From Chloroflexota bacterium (GTDB lineage: Bacteria; Chloroflexota; UBA11872): 22,258 bases of DNA. Under the pieces are notes generated by a model. It made no database searches and was not told where the DNA came from. It saw nothing but the letters and a program-made list of their open reading frames with translations. The stretch spans positions 1 through 22,258 of the forward strand of contig JAPOXI010000045.1 of assembly GCA_026707185.1 (NCBI GenBank), in the 5' to 3' direction. The translations under genes were made by a program, and so were the position numbers. The stretch's first letter is position 1; every line of letters begins with the position of its first letter. This document shows positions 1-6,591 of the stretch, one piece after another.

Positions 1-272
1 TCGTCGCGATTGGGGAACCCGCCTCGCTCAAGCGACGCGTGGACCGGCAGGTGCGGCTCGAACTCGAGGCTGGTACCGAGGATCCGCCGGCGCTCGGAGC
101 GGGACTCCGGTTCCGACGTCTGCCCTCAGGCCGATGGCTTGCTCTTGTACCGAAGGACCAACTCTCCGAGGTGTTACAGCGGCTCGACCTCGAACGCTAC
201 GAGGACTTCCGGATCTACTCCTGCACGCTTGAAGATCTGTACCTCCACTACGCCGAGCGCTCGGGTGACTGA
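1..272 (+). CDS. ABC transporter ATP-binding protein, C-terminal part (partial)
   Basis: The frame is open from the window edge (first full codon at base 3) and ends at TGA 270-272, leaving about 89 residues. The reading VAIGEP...LKRRV followed by a variable region and a last segment CTLEDLYLHYAE matches the tail of ABC ATPases, where the nucleotide-binding domain is followed by a short accessory region ending in the common 'SLEDVFL' motif. Walker and signature motifs lie upstream, outside the window. The end of the gene overlaps the start of the permease gene by 8 bp (GTGACTGA), so the two are almost certainly co-translated as one exporter. Substrate cannot be deduced. Family call is fairly sure; the rest is inference. 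Confidence 0.72.
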   Translation, partial: VAIGEPASLKRRVDRQVRLELEAGTEDPPALGAGLRFRRLPSGRWLALVPKDQLSEVLQRLDLERYEDFRIYSCTLEDLYLHYAERSGD

Positions 273-1026
273 TCGCCGCGGTCGGCAGGCTTTCGCCGTT
301 CAACTGGCCGAGTTGCTGGTGGTTCAGCTGGCGAACTGGCGCTGGGGCTGGCGCAGCATGGTAGTGCTGGGCATGGCTGCGCCGCTGCTGAGCATCACCA
401 TGCTCGGAATCCTCATCCGCGACTCGGGTGTGGTGGCGCTCGAATACGTGCTGGTGGGCAACGTGGTCCTGGCCCTGATGTTCGAGAACCAGAACAAAGT
501 GTCGAGCAACTTTGCCTACATGCGGGCGAAGGGCACGTTGCACTTCGTTGCCACGCTGCCGGTGCACAAGTCGGCACTCATCCTGGCAACCGTCGTGGCC
601 TTTCTCCTGCTGGCCCTTCCGGCGGTTGTCGTAACGATTGTGGCCGGCTCAAGAATCCTGGGCGTCGATCTGGCGCCAAGTCCCCTGGTGCTGCTGGTAG
701 TGCCACTGTGCGCCATTCCGCTGGCAAGCATGGGAGCCCTGGTTGGGTCGATGGCGCGCACGCCCGAGGAGGCCGGCTCGGTCAGTCTGCTGTTGGCGCT
801 GCTGCTCCTAAGCCTGGGCCCGGTACTGGTGCCACCCGAACGGCTGCCGGAGGCCCTCAATATTGCTGGATATGCGAGCCCGGCAACCTACGCCGCGTCA
901 GCCTTGCGACAGGTTCTGCTGGGTCCGGTGAGCGGTCGGCTCGCGCTGGATCTGGGTGTCCTGGCCGGCCTTTCGGTGGTCGTCCTCTGGTTCGTCGAGC
1001 GACGGCTGCGGTGGCGAGTCGGCTGA
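265..1026 (+). CDS. ABC-2 type transporter permease
   Basis: The product is 253 residues from a GTG start that overlaps the stop codon of the ATPase gene. I prefer this start to an open frame that continues to base 10, because that upstream stretch is the ATPase gene read in another frame. The protein begins with a short arginine-rich cytosolic piece, then shows about six hydrophobic segments (roughly residues 28-50, 55-75, 105-130, 140-165, 175-195 and 220-245), the layout of ABC-2 permeases. Two of these partner with an ATPase dimer to export lipids, polymers or drugs. It ends in a basic tail (RRLRWRVG). The gene is convergent with the hicBA locus. Substrate unknown. Confidence 0.8.
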   Translation: MTDRRGRQAFAVQLAELLVVQLANWRWGWRSMVVLGMAAPLLSITMLGILIRDSGVVALEYVLVGNVVLALMFENQNKVSSNFAYMRAKGTLHFVATLPVHKSALILATVVAFLLLALPAVVVTIVAGSRILGVDLAPSPLVLLVVPLCAIPLASMGALVGSMARTPEEAGSVSLLLALLLLSLGPVLVPPERLPEALNIAGYASPATYAASALRQVLLGPVSGRLALDLGVLAGLSVVVLWFVERRLRWRVG

Positions 1027-1064
1027 TCGCGCCGGATCGGCCGAGGCAACGGGTTGGAAGTCGA

Positions 1065-1295
1065 TTAGCGTGTCCCTGGATTCGCGCTTAGCCATTTCCG
1101 GCCGAGGTCGGCGCCGTTGGTGAGAACCTGGGTACCCGCCAGGATGGCGGCGCGGTAGGCGGTGGTGTCGGTGAAGTTAGAAAAGAAGCAGTCCCAGCCG
1201 GACAGGTAGAACGAGGTGTAGGCGTCCGCCAGCGTGTCCAAGCCGTGACTTCGTAATCCCGCAGTGACTCGGGTTCGGTTGAGGATCCAGACGTG
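1065..1295 (-). pseudogene. Coding remnant directly after hicA, same frame, no start codon
   Basis: After the hicA stop (TAG 1296-1298) the same frame stays open for 77 codons to TAA 1065-1067. Codons in the middle (from about 1250 to 1100) are strongly G/C at third positions, as in real genes of this window, and the translation is protein-like: VWILNRT...GLRSHGLDTLADAYTSFYLSGW...NFTDTTAYRAAILAGTQVL. The start VW-x-N-R-T...GLR-x-HG is faintly like the (alpha/alpha)6 glycosidase motif GPVW...N...GLRRYG, but the second half does not continue that match. No ATG or GTG lies in frame. It is probably the 3' end of a decayed gene, or an extension reached only by readthrough. I do not recognise the family. 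Confidence 0.35.
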
Positions 1296-1541
1296 CTAGC
1301 GCAGCCCGTGCAGCTCAATGAGCTTGAGCAGGCCTGAAACTCCGATTTGCATCTGCCTGGGACCCAGGATGGCGCGAAGGGTTCCATGGGGGATAGACCG
1401 GCTCCCGCGGTGTTTCTTTGTCGGGATGATGGTCACGCGAGTCTCAGATGCCCCGTCGCGGCTAAAGGTCTTGGCGTAGGCGACGCCGTGCCGTGCCTCG
1501 CGTCTTCGCGTCCAGCCGTCTCGCTGAAGCAACCGTTCCAA
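1296..1541 (-). CDS. hicA: HicA-family mRNA interferase toxin (start uncertain)
   Basis: HicA toxins are small double-stranded-RNA-binding-fold RNases that cut mRNA. The reading LERLLQRDGW...ARHGVAYAKTF...VTIIPTKK...IPHGTLRAILGPRQ...GLLKLIELHGLR has the family's order: a helix ending in a G-aromatic pair, the catalytic-histidine region (here RHG), a beta hairpin, then the (S/P)xGTLRxIL signature. The given start is TTG 1539-1541, the only canonical-type start in frame. However, protein-like residues (LPAITCSQ) continue upstream in frame as far as the hicB stop at 1599-1601, with no ATG or GTG; an ATA at 1584-1586 is the nearest alternative. So the gene either uses TTG and is short, uses a rare start, depends on hicB translation, or has lost its start. 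It follows hicB on the same strand. Confidence 0.6.
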   Translation of the reverse strand: MERLLQRDGWTRRREARHGVAYAKTFSRDGASETRVTIIPTKKHRGSRSIPHGTLRAILGPRQMQIGVSGLLKLIELHGLR

Positions 1542-1598
1542 CTGTGAGCATGTGATCGCAGGGAGGCGCTCTCGTCGAGGCGCTATCTCGGTGCCGCC

Positions 1599-1937
1599 CT
1601 AGGCGAGGGCGGTCTCGTGGCGTTGGGTTTGAAGGCCTACGGCGATTGGCCGGACTTGCGTGAAGACCGAGCCGGCGTTGATGCGCAGGGGCCGAGTGAC
1701 TTCCTGCGGCGCGTGGTCGAGGAATACGGGAATGGCATGCGTGGCGAAAAAGCGCTCTCGTTCTCCCACGTCCTCCAGGCTGTTCAGATGCAACTGGACT
1801 AGGTCCGCAAGCTCGTCGGCAACTTCATCCACGGAGTCGCCAAAGGTCGCGGTTCCCAATTCAAGGCATTGGCCCAGCCACTGGTCGCCTTCGCGCTGAA
1901 ACTCGAAGGTCATGGCCACGTACGCGGTCGCGGGCAT
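1599..1937 (-). CDS. hicB: HicB-family antitoxin
   Basis: The product is 112 residues. The opening VAMTFEFQREGDQWLGQCLELGTATFGDSVDEVADELADLVQLHL is the partial RNase-H-like HicB fold: three strands with the 'CLELG..T.G.S..EA' type motif, then a long helix. In HicA-HicB pairs this domain binds and blocks the toxin. The C-terminal 50 residues (GERERFF...) match the variant HicB seen in many environmental bacteria, and I see no clear ribbon-helix-helix or HTH in them. ATG 1935-1937 is supported by GGGGAG five bases upstream. hicB comes first and hicA follows, in the same frame, with 57 bases between the hicB stop and the TTG. Autoregulation is known for the family; operator not proven here. Confidence 0.68.
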   Translation of the reverse strand: MPATAYVAMTFEFQREGDQWLGQCLELGTATFGDSVDEVADELADLVQLHLNSLEDVGERERFFATHAIPVFLDHAPQEVTRPLRINAGSVFTQVRPIAVGLQTQRHETALA

Positions 1938-2002
1938 CTAGCTCCCCGAATCCTCCAGATCGAACTAGGCGAGAGATTGGATCACGCTCACGCATCGCCT
2001 AC

Positions 2003-2019
2003 GTTCGCGAACTCAATTC
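2003..2019. promoter_or_regulatory. Candidate operator between hicB and the divergent DapA-like gene
   Basis: GTTCGCGAAC (2003-2012) is a perfect 10-bp palindrome and overlaps an imperfect one, GAACTCAATTC (2009-2019). It lies about 66 bases upstream of hicB and 77-93 bases upstream of the preferred ATG of the divergent gene. This is one of the least GC-rich stretches nearby. TA antitoxins often bind palindromes in such places. Short palindromes arise by chance, so this is only a candidate. Confidence 0.22.
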
Positions 2020-2095
2020 TACGGCGCGCACGTCAATGGTTGAGAAGGCGCACTATGGGCGGGAGCGTTGGCGCGCGAGACCAGGGAGTCGAGTT

Positions 2096-3055
2096 ATGGC
2101 ACGCGAGGAGATGGCGGGCGGGTTGACGCGGGGGAATCTGCATGGGATTTGGATTGCGCTGACGACGCCGTTTACGGCGGACAACAGGATCGACACGGGC
2201 GTGGTGCAGGAGAACGTGCGGCGCTGCCATGCGGCTGGGTTGCACGGGGCGTACACGACCGACAGCGACGGCGAGTTCTACGCGATCGAGCTGGACGACT
2301 TTCGCACGCTGGTCGAAGCGTTCGGGGACGAGTGCCGGAAGGTGGGCATGCCGTCGCAGGCGGGGGTGACCTGGTTGAACACGCAGGGCACTGTGGACCG
2401 CCTGCGGATTGCGGCGGACAGCGGGGTGATGGGCGCGCACGTGGGGCATCCGGTATTCATGCCGATGACGCCGGCCTCGTTCGACCGGTTCTGGGAGGAC
2501 GTGTCGGAGGCGGTTCCCGACGACTTCGGCCTGATCCAATACAACACGCCGCGGCAGCCGCACGTCCTGGGCGGCGACGAGTACCGCGCACTGGCCGCGA
2601 AGTTCCCGAAGCTGATCGGGGCCAAGTACGTGCAGGCGGACGTGGACGGCTTCATGGACGTGCGGCGGCAGGCGCCGGAGCTGAGTTGCTTTGCCGGGGA
2701 GCACGTGCTGACGGCCTTTGCGATGCACGGGGCGCGGGGCAACTACTCGTGGATGGCGGGCTACAACCCGAATTTCATGCTGGACTGGTGGGAGGAGATC
2801 GAGCGGGGCGACTGGGAGGCGGCGGCGCGGCGCAACGAGCGGCTGCACGCCTTTGGCGGCATCGCCAAGCGCCACCTGGTGGAAGACGGCAATTTGCACG
2901 GAATCATCGGCAAGGCCATGTCGGCGGCCTCGCCGTTCCTGGTGGAGACCACCTGGGAAACGCGCCGGCCGTACCTGCCGGTTTCGCGCAAAGGCTGGGA
3001 GGGGTTCGTGCGCGCGGCGGCGGAGGAGTTTCCGGATCTGGCTTACCAGCCGTGA
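2096..3055 (+). CDS. DapA-family (dihydrodipicolinate synthase / N-acetylneuraminate lyase superfamily) protein
   Basis: The product is 319 residues from ATG 2096, chosen over ATG 2036 because GGGAG lies about nine bases upstream and family similarity begins soon after (GIWIALTTPF). These (beta/alpha)8 class I aldolases form a Schiff base between a lysine and pyruvate or a related keto acid. Visible landmarks are the TTDSDGE loop (residues 54-60, a longer version of the usual G-T-T-G-E), Tyr149 in LIQYNTP, and Lys177 in LIGAKYVQ, the expected Schiff-base position. A second, canonical dapA is present at 20387-21304, so this one is probably catabolic (keto-sugar-acid or sialic-acid-like substrates) and not for lysine synthesis. 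It faces a solute-binding protein gene, tail to tail. Exact substrate unknown. Confidence 0.8.
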   Translation: MAREEMAGGLTRGNLHGIWIALTTPFTADNRIDTGVVQENVRRCHAAGLHGAYTTDSDGEFYAIELDDFRTLVEAFGDECRKVGMPSQAGVTWLNTQGTVDRLRIAADSGVMGAHVGHPVFMPMTPASFDRFWEDVSEAVPDDFGLIQYNTPRQPHVLGGDEYRALAAKFPKLIGAKYVQADVDGFMDVRRQAPELSCFAGEHVLTAFAMHGARGNYSWMAGYNPNFMLDWWEEIERGDWEAAARRNERLHAFGGIAKRHLVEDGNLHGIIGKAMSAASPFLVETTWETRRPYLPVSRKGWEGFVRAAAEEFPDLAYQP

Positions 3056-3068
3056 GAGGTCGGCCCGT

Positions 3069-3085
3069 GGCAGAGGATCGCTGCC
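3069..3085. terminator. Small hairpin between convergent genes
   Basis: GGCAG (3069-3073) and CTGCC (3081-3085) form a 5-bp stem with a 7-base loop in the 31-base gap between the stops of two convergent genes. There is no T-run on either side. It may act as a bidirectional terminator, but the stem is short. Confidence 0.22.
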
Positions 3086-3086
3086 G

Positions 3087-4580
3087 CTAGCTACCCCTCT
3101 CGGAGCTTTCGGACTCAGATGGCTCGCCGGCGTGCTTCAGAGAGTCCGCCGGGCTCTGCCGGAGCAGCTCGTCGATGGCCTGTTGCGCGGCGGCCAGCGC
3201 GGCGGCGGGGTCCGCCTGGCCCGAGGCGATAGGAAGATCGACTCGGTGGAACATCGCCGCCCTGATGCCCGGCGCGTAGGGTCCGTTGAGTGCCTGGGCC
3301 GAGTCGACGGCCTGCATGACGGCGCCGGCGTCCGCGGCACTGTAGCCGCCCTGGAGTTGGAGTTGCGCCGCGGACGCACCGCGCGTGGGGACGGTGGCCA
3401 CGGGGGCGATCCGGTCGGCTATCCAATCCAGCGTTCGGAAGGTGGCGTCGGGGTTGTCGCTGGCGCTGAGCAGGGACAGCACGCCAAAGACCATCGAATC
3501 AGACGCCGACTGTCGCTGGCGCGGCGGCGCCAATAGCCCGCCGGCGCTGAGCTCGTTTCCAAGCAGCCCGCCGAACAGGCCACCGACCGGCGCGCCCAGC
3601 ATGGCCACCGGGGCGCCCTGGACCAGCATTTCAGCGCTGTCGTGGGAAATCGTGATCGACACTGCCCCGGAATCAAGTTCGGGCCGGGGACCGATGCCGT
3701 CATTGCCGAGATCGTGCAGGAACTCCACGGCTTCCAGGGCCGTGGTGGTGTCCAGGGTGGCCCGACGAGCGTCCAGGTTCGCGATCGAGCCGCCGTTCTG
3801 CCAGATCCACTGGTGGCCGGGCATCAATCCCGGTGGGGCGAACGTTCCCCAGCGCTCTGGCTGGCCGGCGGCATCGACCCGGGTGAGACGGCGAGCGGTC
3901 TCCCGGTACTGCTCCCAGTCCCAGTCGCGCAGGTCTTCGGGATTTATGCCCGCATCAACGAAGTGGCCGGGGGTGTAGCGCAGCATGTTGACGCTCATCC
4001 AGAGCGGCAGCCCGAACAGGTTGCCGTCGGCGGTCAACGGGCCGATGGCGGAGGGAAGAAAATCGTCCGCGCTGAAGCCGGGGGCGGATGCGGCGGGACC
4101 GTTGACGGGCGCCAGGTGGCCGCCCTCGGCGAGGGTGAGGGCGATGCCAGGGTCCAGTACCAGGAGCGCATCGAGTTGGGGATGGTTGGGCAGTGTGGCC
4201 TTGACCGCAGCAGCAATCTCCTGCGGGTGATACGGGTCAAAGTCGAGCGCTTGTTCCAACTGCACGATCCGCAACTCGGCGGGCGCGTCGGCGGACTGCG
4301 TGGAGTCGGCGGCGAGCCCGGCGATCCGCAGCGCCACCGGGTCGAAGAGCGGATTTCCAATGGGGATTCCAATGGTGACCGGGGCGGCGGGCCGTGGCTG
4401 CGCGGTGCGTTCCCGGACGGCGACGACGGGAGTAACGGGCTGGGAGGCCGGCGAGGCGGCCCGACCCGCCAGGGCAGGCGGCTCGGGCAGTTCGGGATCG
4501 CCGCAGGCGGCCAGCAGCGCGGCGGCAGAAGCGCCCAGGGCGCCGGAGCCAAGGCCGCGCAACAGCGTGCGGCGAGGCAT
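3087..4580 (-). CDS. Extracellular solute-binding lipoprotein of a carbohydrate-type ABC importer (orphan)
   Basis: The product is 497 residues from ATG 4578-4580. The frame is open upstream, but this start gives a proper export signal: MPRRTLLRG has the twin-arginine pattern, then a hydrophobic stretch and lipobox LAAC with Cys26 as the lipidated residue. A proline/alanine linker follows. The mature part has family-1 solute-binding (MalE-like) features: FGLPLWMSVNMLRYTP, the WDWEQYRETARRLT segment, GTFAPP, WIWQNGGSI, and a C-terminal SAQALNGPYAPGIRAAM hinge-helix region. Such proteins capture sugars or sugar derivatives outside the membrane. No permease or ATPase of an importer is adjacent, so its partners must be encoded elsewhere or it works as a sensor. 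The C-terminus ends in a Ser/Glu-rich tail. Confidence 0.78.
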   Translation of the reverse strand: MPRRTLLRGLGSGALGASAAALLAACGDPELPEPPALAGRAASPASQPVTPVVAVRERTAQPRPAAPVTIGIPIGNPLFDPVALRIAGLAADSTQSADAPAELRIVQLEQALDFDPYHPQEIAAAVKATLPNHPQLDALLVLDPGIALTLAEGGHLAPVNGPAASAPGFSADDFLPSAIGPLTADGNLFGLPLWMSVNMLRYTPGHFVDAGINPEDLRDWDWEQYRETARRLTRVDAAGQPERWGTFAPPGLMPGHQWIWQNGGSIANLDARRATLDTTTALEAVEFLHDLGNDGIGPRPELDSGAVSITISHDSAEMLVQGAPVAMLGAPVGGLFGGLLGNELSAGGLLAPPRQRQSASDSMVFGVLSLLSASDNPDATFRTLDWIADRIAPVATVPTRGASAAQLQLQGGYSAADAGAVMQAVDSAQALNGPYAPGIRAAMFHRVDLPIASGQADPAAALAAAQQAIDELLRQSPADSLKHAGEPSESESSERGS

Positions 4581-4841
4581 GGGGCGCGAGCGCCAGTTCA
4601 AGCGTGACGGTGGGGAATGGCCGGACACGATTCGTACTCCGCGGCATGGTGCTACCACGCAAAAGGTTGGCTGGCGGCGCGCGCCTCGGCATCGGCCAAT
4701 CTCCACAACTTTGCGACCAGCCACTACGTCGATTGGGCTAGTTCGAACGGCCTACAGGAGGTTCAGCGTTCCCTCGCAGGGTCGGAAACGGATGCGATGA
4801 GGGCCGGGCGGACGAATCCCGTAGTCCGAGGCGCTGACGGA

Positions 4842-5588
4842 CTAGCGAGTGAAGACGGTGCCGCGGACGTAGTCGGCTTCGTCGGACGCCAGGAAGGCGA
4901 GAACGCGGGCGACGCCGATTGGGTCGCCGAGTGCAGCGTGGCGGCGGCGGATTTCTTCGTCGGAGAGGCCGGCGGCTTGGCCGACATCGATCACGTTCTG
5001 CAGCTTGAGGGCGGTGGCGATGCTGCCCGGGGCCACGGTGTTGACCCGGATCGGGTCGTAGCCCATGCGTCCTTGCATGACCAGGCCCAAGCCATGCACC
5101 GCGCCCTTGCTGGTCCCATACGCGAACGACGAACTGCCGCTGGTGACCCCGGCGCCGGAGGCCAGCAGCAGGATCACGCCGCCGGCTTCACCCATGGCGC
5201 GCACCGAATGCTTTGCGCAGAGGAACATGCCGCGGGCGTTGACGCCGAGGACGCGGTCGAAGGTGGCGGTCTCGAAGTCCTCGATCGGAATCGTGGCGCC
5301 GTGGAGGATGCCGGCGCAGGCGATCAGGACGTTGAGACGGCCGAGCTCCGACGTGGCGGCCAGCAGATTTTCGACGTCGGACTCATCGGAAACGTCACAG
5401 GCGACGAAGCGGACGGTGTGGCCGTCAGCGGTCAGGCTGTCGGCAATGGCCGCGCCTTCACTCTGTGGGAGGTCGGCCAGCACCACGCGGGCGCCGCGCT
5501 GGGCGCAAAGCACGACCGTGGCGCGGCCGATGCCGGATGCGCCGCCGGTGACGATGATGACGCGGTCCTGGAGCGATTCGGTGGTCAT
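4842..5588 (-). CDS. Short-chain dehydrogenase/reductase (SDR)
   Basis: The product is 248 residues from ATG 5586-5588. It is a classical SDR: nucleotide-binding TGGASGIG (residues 14-21), Asp39 at the end of strand 2 (favours NAD over NADP), CDV at 64-66, CAG at 91-93 in place of NAG, Asn117, and the catalytic set Ser144, Tyr157 and Lys161 (YGTSK). The PGSI segment (187-190) follows as expected. It would oxidise or reduce a sugar, polyol or similar alcohol with NAD(H). Oddity: it ends at YVRGTVFTR and lacks the usual ...VDGG tail that closes the active site in this family. The promoter region just upstream contains a parS site. Substrate unknown. Confidence 0.85.
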   Translation of the reverse strand: MTTESLQDRVIIVTGGASGIGRATVVLCAQRGARVVLADLPQSEGAAIADSLTADGHTVRFVACDVSDESDVENLLAATSELGRLNVLIACAGILHGATIPIEDFETATFDRVLGVNARGMFLCAKHSVRAMGEAGGVILLLASGAGVTSGSSSFAYGTSKGAVHGLGLVMQGRMGYDPIRVNTVAPGSIATALKLQNVIDVGQAAGLSDEEIRRRHAALGDPIGVARVLAFLASDEADYVRGTVFTR

Positions 5589-5615
5589 CGGCCAGCATCC
5601 TTGTGGCGGCTGCGA

Positions 5616-5631
5616 TGTTTCACGTGAAACA
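5616..5631. promoter_or_regulatory. parS: parS centromere-like site (ParB binding)
   Basis: TGTTTCACGTGAAACA is a perfect 16-bp palindrome identical to the near-universal bacterial chromosomal parS consensus. ParB loads there as a CTP-dependent clamp and spreads, and ParA and SMC then act in segregation and organisation of the chromosome. The site is intergenic, 27 bases upstream of the SDR start codon. It is the only such site I found in the window. A chance exact match of this length in 22 kb is very unlikely. parS sites usually cluster near oriC, but no oriC, dnaA, parA or parB is visible here. Confidence 0.85.
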
Positions 5632-5641
5632 TTCGCGAGAT

Positions 5642-5666
5642 TGGTGACCGTGGAGTCGAACCACAG
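5642..5666 (-). other. tRNA 3'-end-like sequence (T-arm plus acceptor), possible att site or remnant
   Basis: On the minus strand GTGGTTCGACTCCAC (5650-5664) has the T-arm form: a 4-bp stem closed around TTCGACT, with a fifth U-G pair possible. It is followed by GGTCACCA, like an acceptor 3' strand. No matching 5' acceptor GGTGACC and no anticodon arm lie in the preceding 75 bases of that strand, so a full tRNA is absent. It could be a leftover of integration into a tRNA gene or a chance match. Confidence 0.3.
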
Positions 5667-5678
5667 GCATCAGCGGCA

Positions 5679-6539
5679 TCAGGCAGGGTCCCAAGTGATT
5701 CCGGCCTCTGCCATCGCGGCGTCGAGGACGCGTTTGGCTGCGGGGATGAGTTCGGGCGGGAGGTGTTCGATGAGGACCCAGGCGCGTGGGGCGACTTTGT
5801 TCAGCGCCGTGAGCCAGGCGGCGTGGTCGACGACGCCCTGACCGAGCGGGACTTCCTCGATGTGCAGGACGAGGCGGTCCTCAAGCGTGTAGTCCTTCCA
5901 GTGGGCGGCCGGGATGCGTCCGTGCGCCGCCTCCAGCAGGCGCTCGTAGACCGGGTCCGGGTTCCAGGCGTCCCAGATGCTGCCGATGAAGTTCACGGGG
6001 TCGAGGTTGAAGCCGAGGGCCCGGGTGGGAATCCGGCGGAAGAGCTCGGCGATGCGCTCGGGACGATCCAGCACCGAGAGGACGTGGCCCTCGACCGTCA
6101 GTGTGATGCCCTCGGCCTCAGCGGCCTCGGCTATCAGCGAAATGCTCTCGACGGCACGCTCGAAGGCGACGTCCTGGTGGTGATCGGGATGCGGATACCA
6201 GGGGCCGACGGGATTGAGGCCGCCCGGACGGATGTAGAGCGTCTCGGCCCGCAGCGCGTGGGCGGCTTGCATGTGCCGCCGCATGCCGTCGATGCCGGCC
6301 TGGCGAACGGCGGGGTCCAGCGAAACCAGCGAGGGGTACTGGCCGTTGGCCTGCGCGACGGTCAGGCCCTCAGCGTTGAGCAGGTCGCCGACCCGCCGAA
6401 ACTCGTCGAGCGAGTAGGTGTCGGGCTGGCCGAGCTGCACGCTTGATCCGGTAAAGCCGAGCTCACGGGCGCGTTGGGCGTCAGCCGCGGTGATTGAGGG
6501 GGGATCCGACGGCAACAGTCCGACCACGCCGCTACGCAT
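5679..6539 (-). CDS. Sugar phosphate isomerase/epimerase-like TIM-barrel protein
   Basis: The product is 286 residues from ATG 6537-6539, with GGAAG about ten bases upstream. It belongs to the xylose-isomerase-like (AP endonuclease 2) superfamily. Expected metal-binding positions are visible: Glu150 in LTVEGH, Asp180 in GFNLDPVN, His213 in AAHWKD, and Glu258 in VLIEHL. These enzymes isomerise or epimerise sugars, inositols or keto-sugars using Mn or another divalent metal. It lies in a run of minus-strand genes with an MFS permease 52 bases upstream and the SDR downstream. That context fits a catabolic route in which a sugar is oxidised (SDR or Gfo/Idh) and isomerised. The precise substrate cannot be read. 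Confidence 0.82.
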   Translation of the reverse strand: MRSGVVGLLPSDPPSITAADAQRARELGFTGSSVQLGQPDTYSLDEFRRVGDLLNAEGLTVAQANGQYPSLVSLDPAVRQAGIDGMRRHMQAAHALRAETLYIRPGGLNPVGPWYPHPDHHQDVAFERAVESISLIAEAAEAEGITLTVEGHVLSVLDRPERIAELFRRIPTRALGFNLDPVNFIGSIWDAWNPDPVYERLLEAAHGRIPAAHWKDYTLEDRLVLHIEEVPLGQGVVDHAAWLTALNKVAPRAWVLIEHLPPELIPAAKRVLDAAMAEAGITWDPA

Positions 6540-6591
6540 ATGCCGCTTCCATTCGTCGTGGGCCAGATGATGTTAGTACGGCGGCCTGGGA

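Noticed and set aside
10..264. N-terminal extension of the ABC permease frame
   Set aside because: This stretch is the ATPase gene in another frame; the GTG at 265 gives a normal permease start.
5600..5680. Complete tRNA gene on the minus strand
   Set aside because: Only a T-arm and acceptor-like 3' end are present; no 5' acceptor strand, D-arm or anticodon arm can be drawn.
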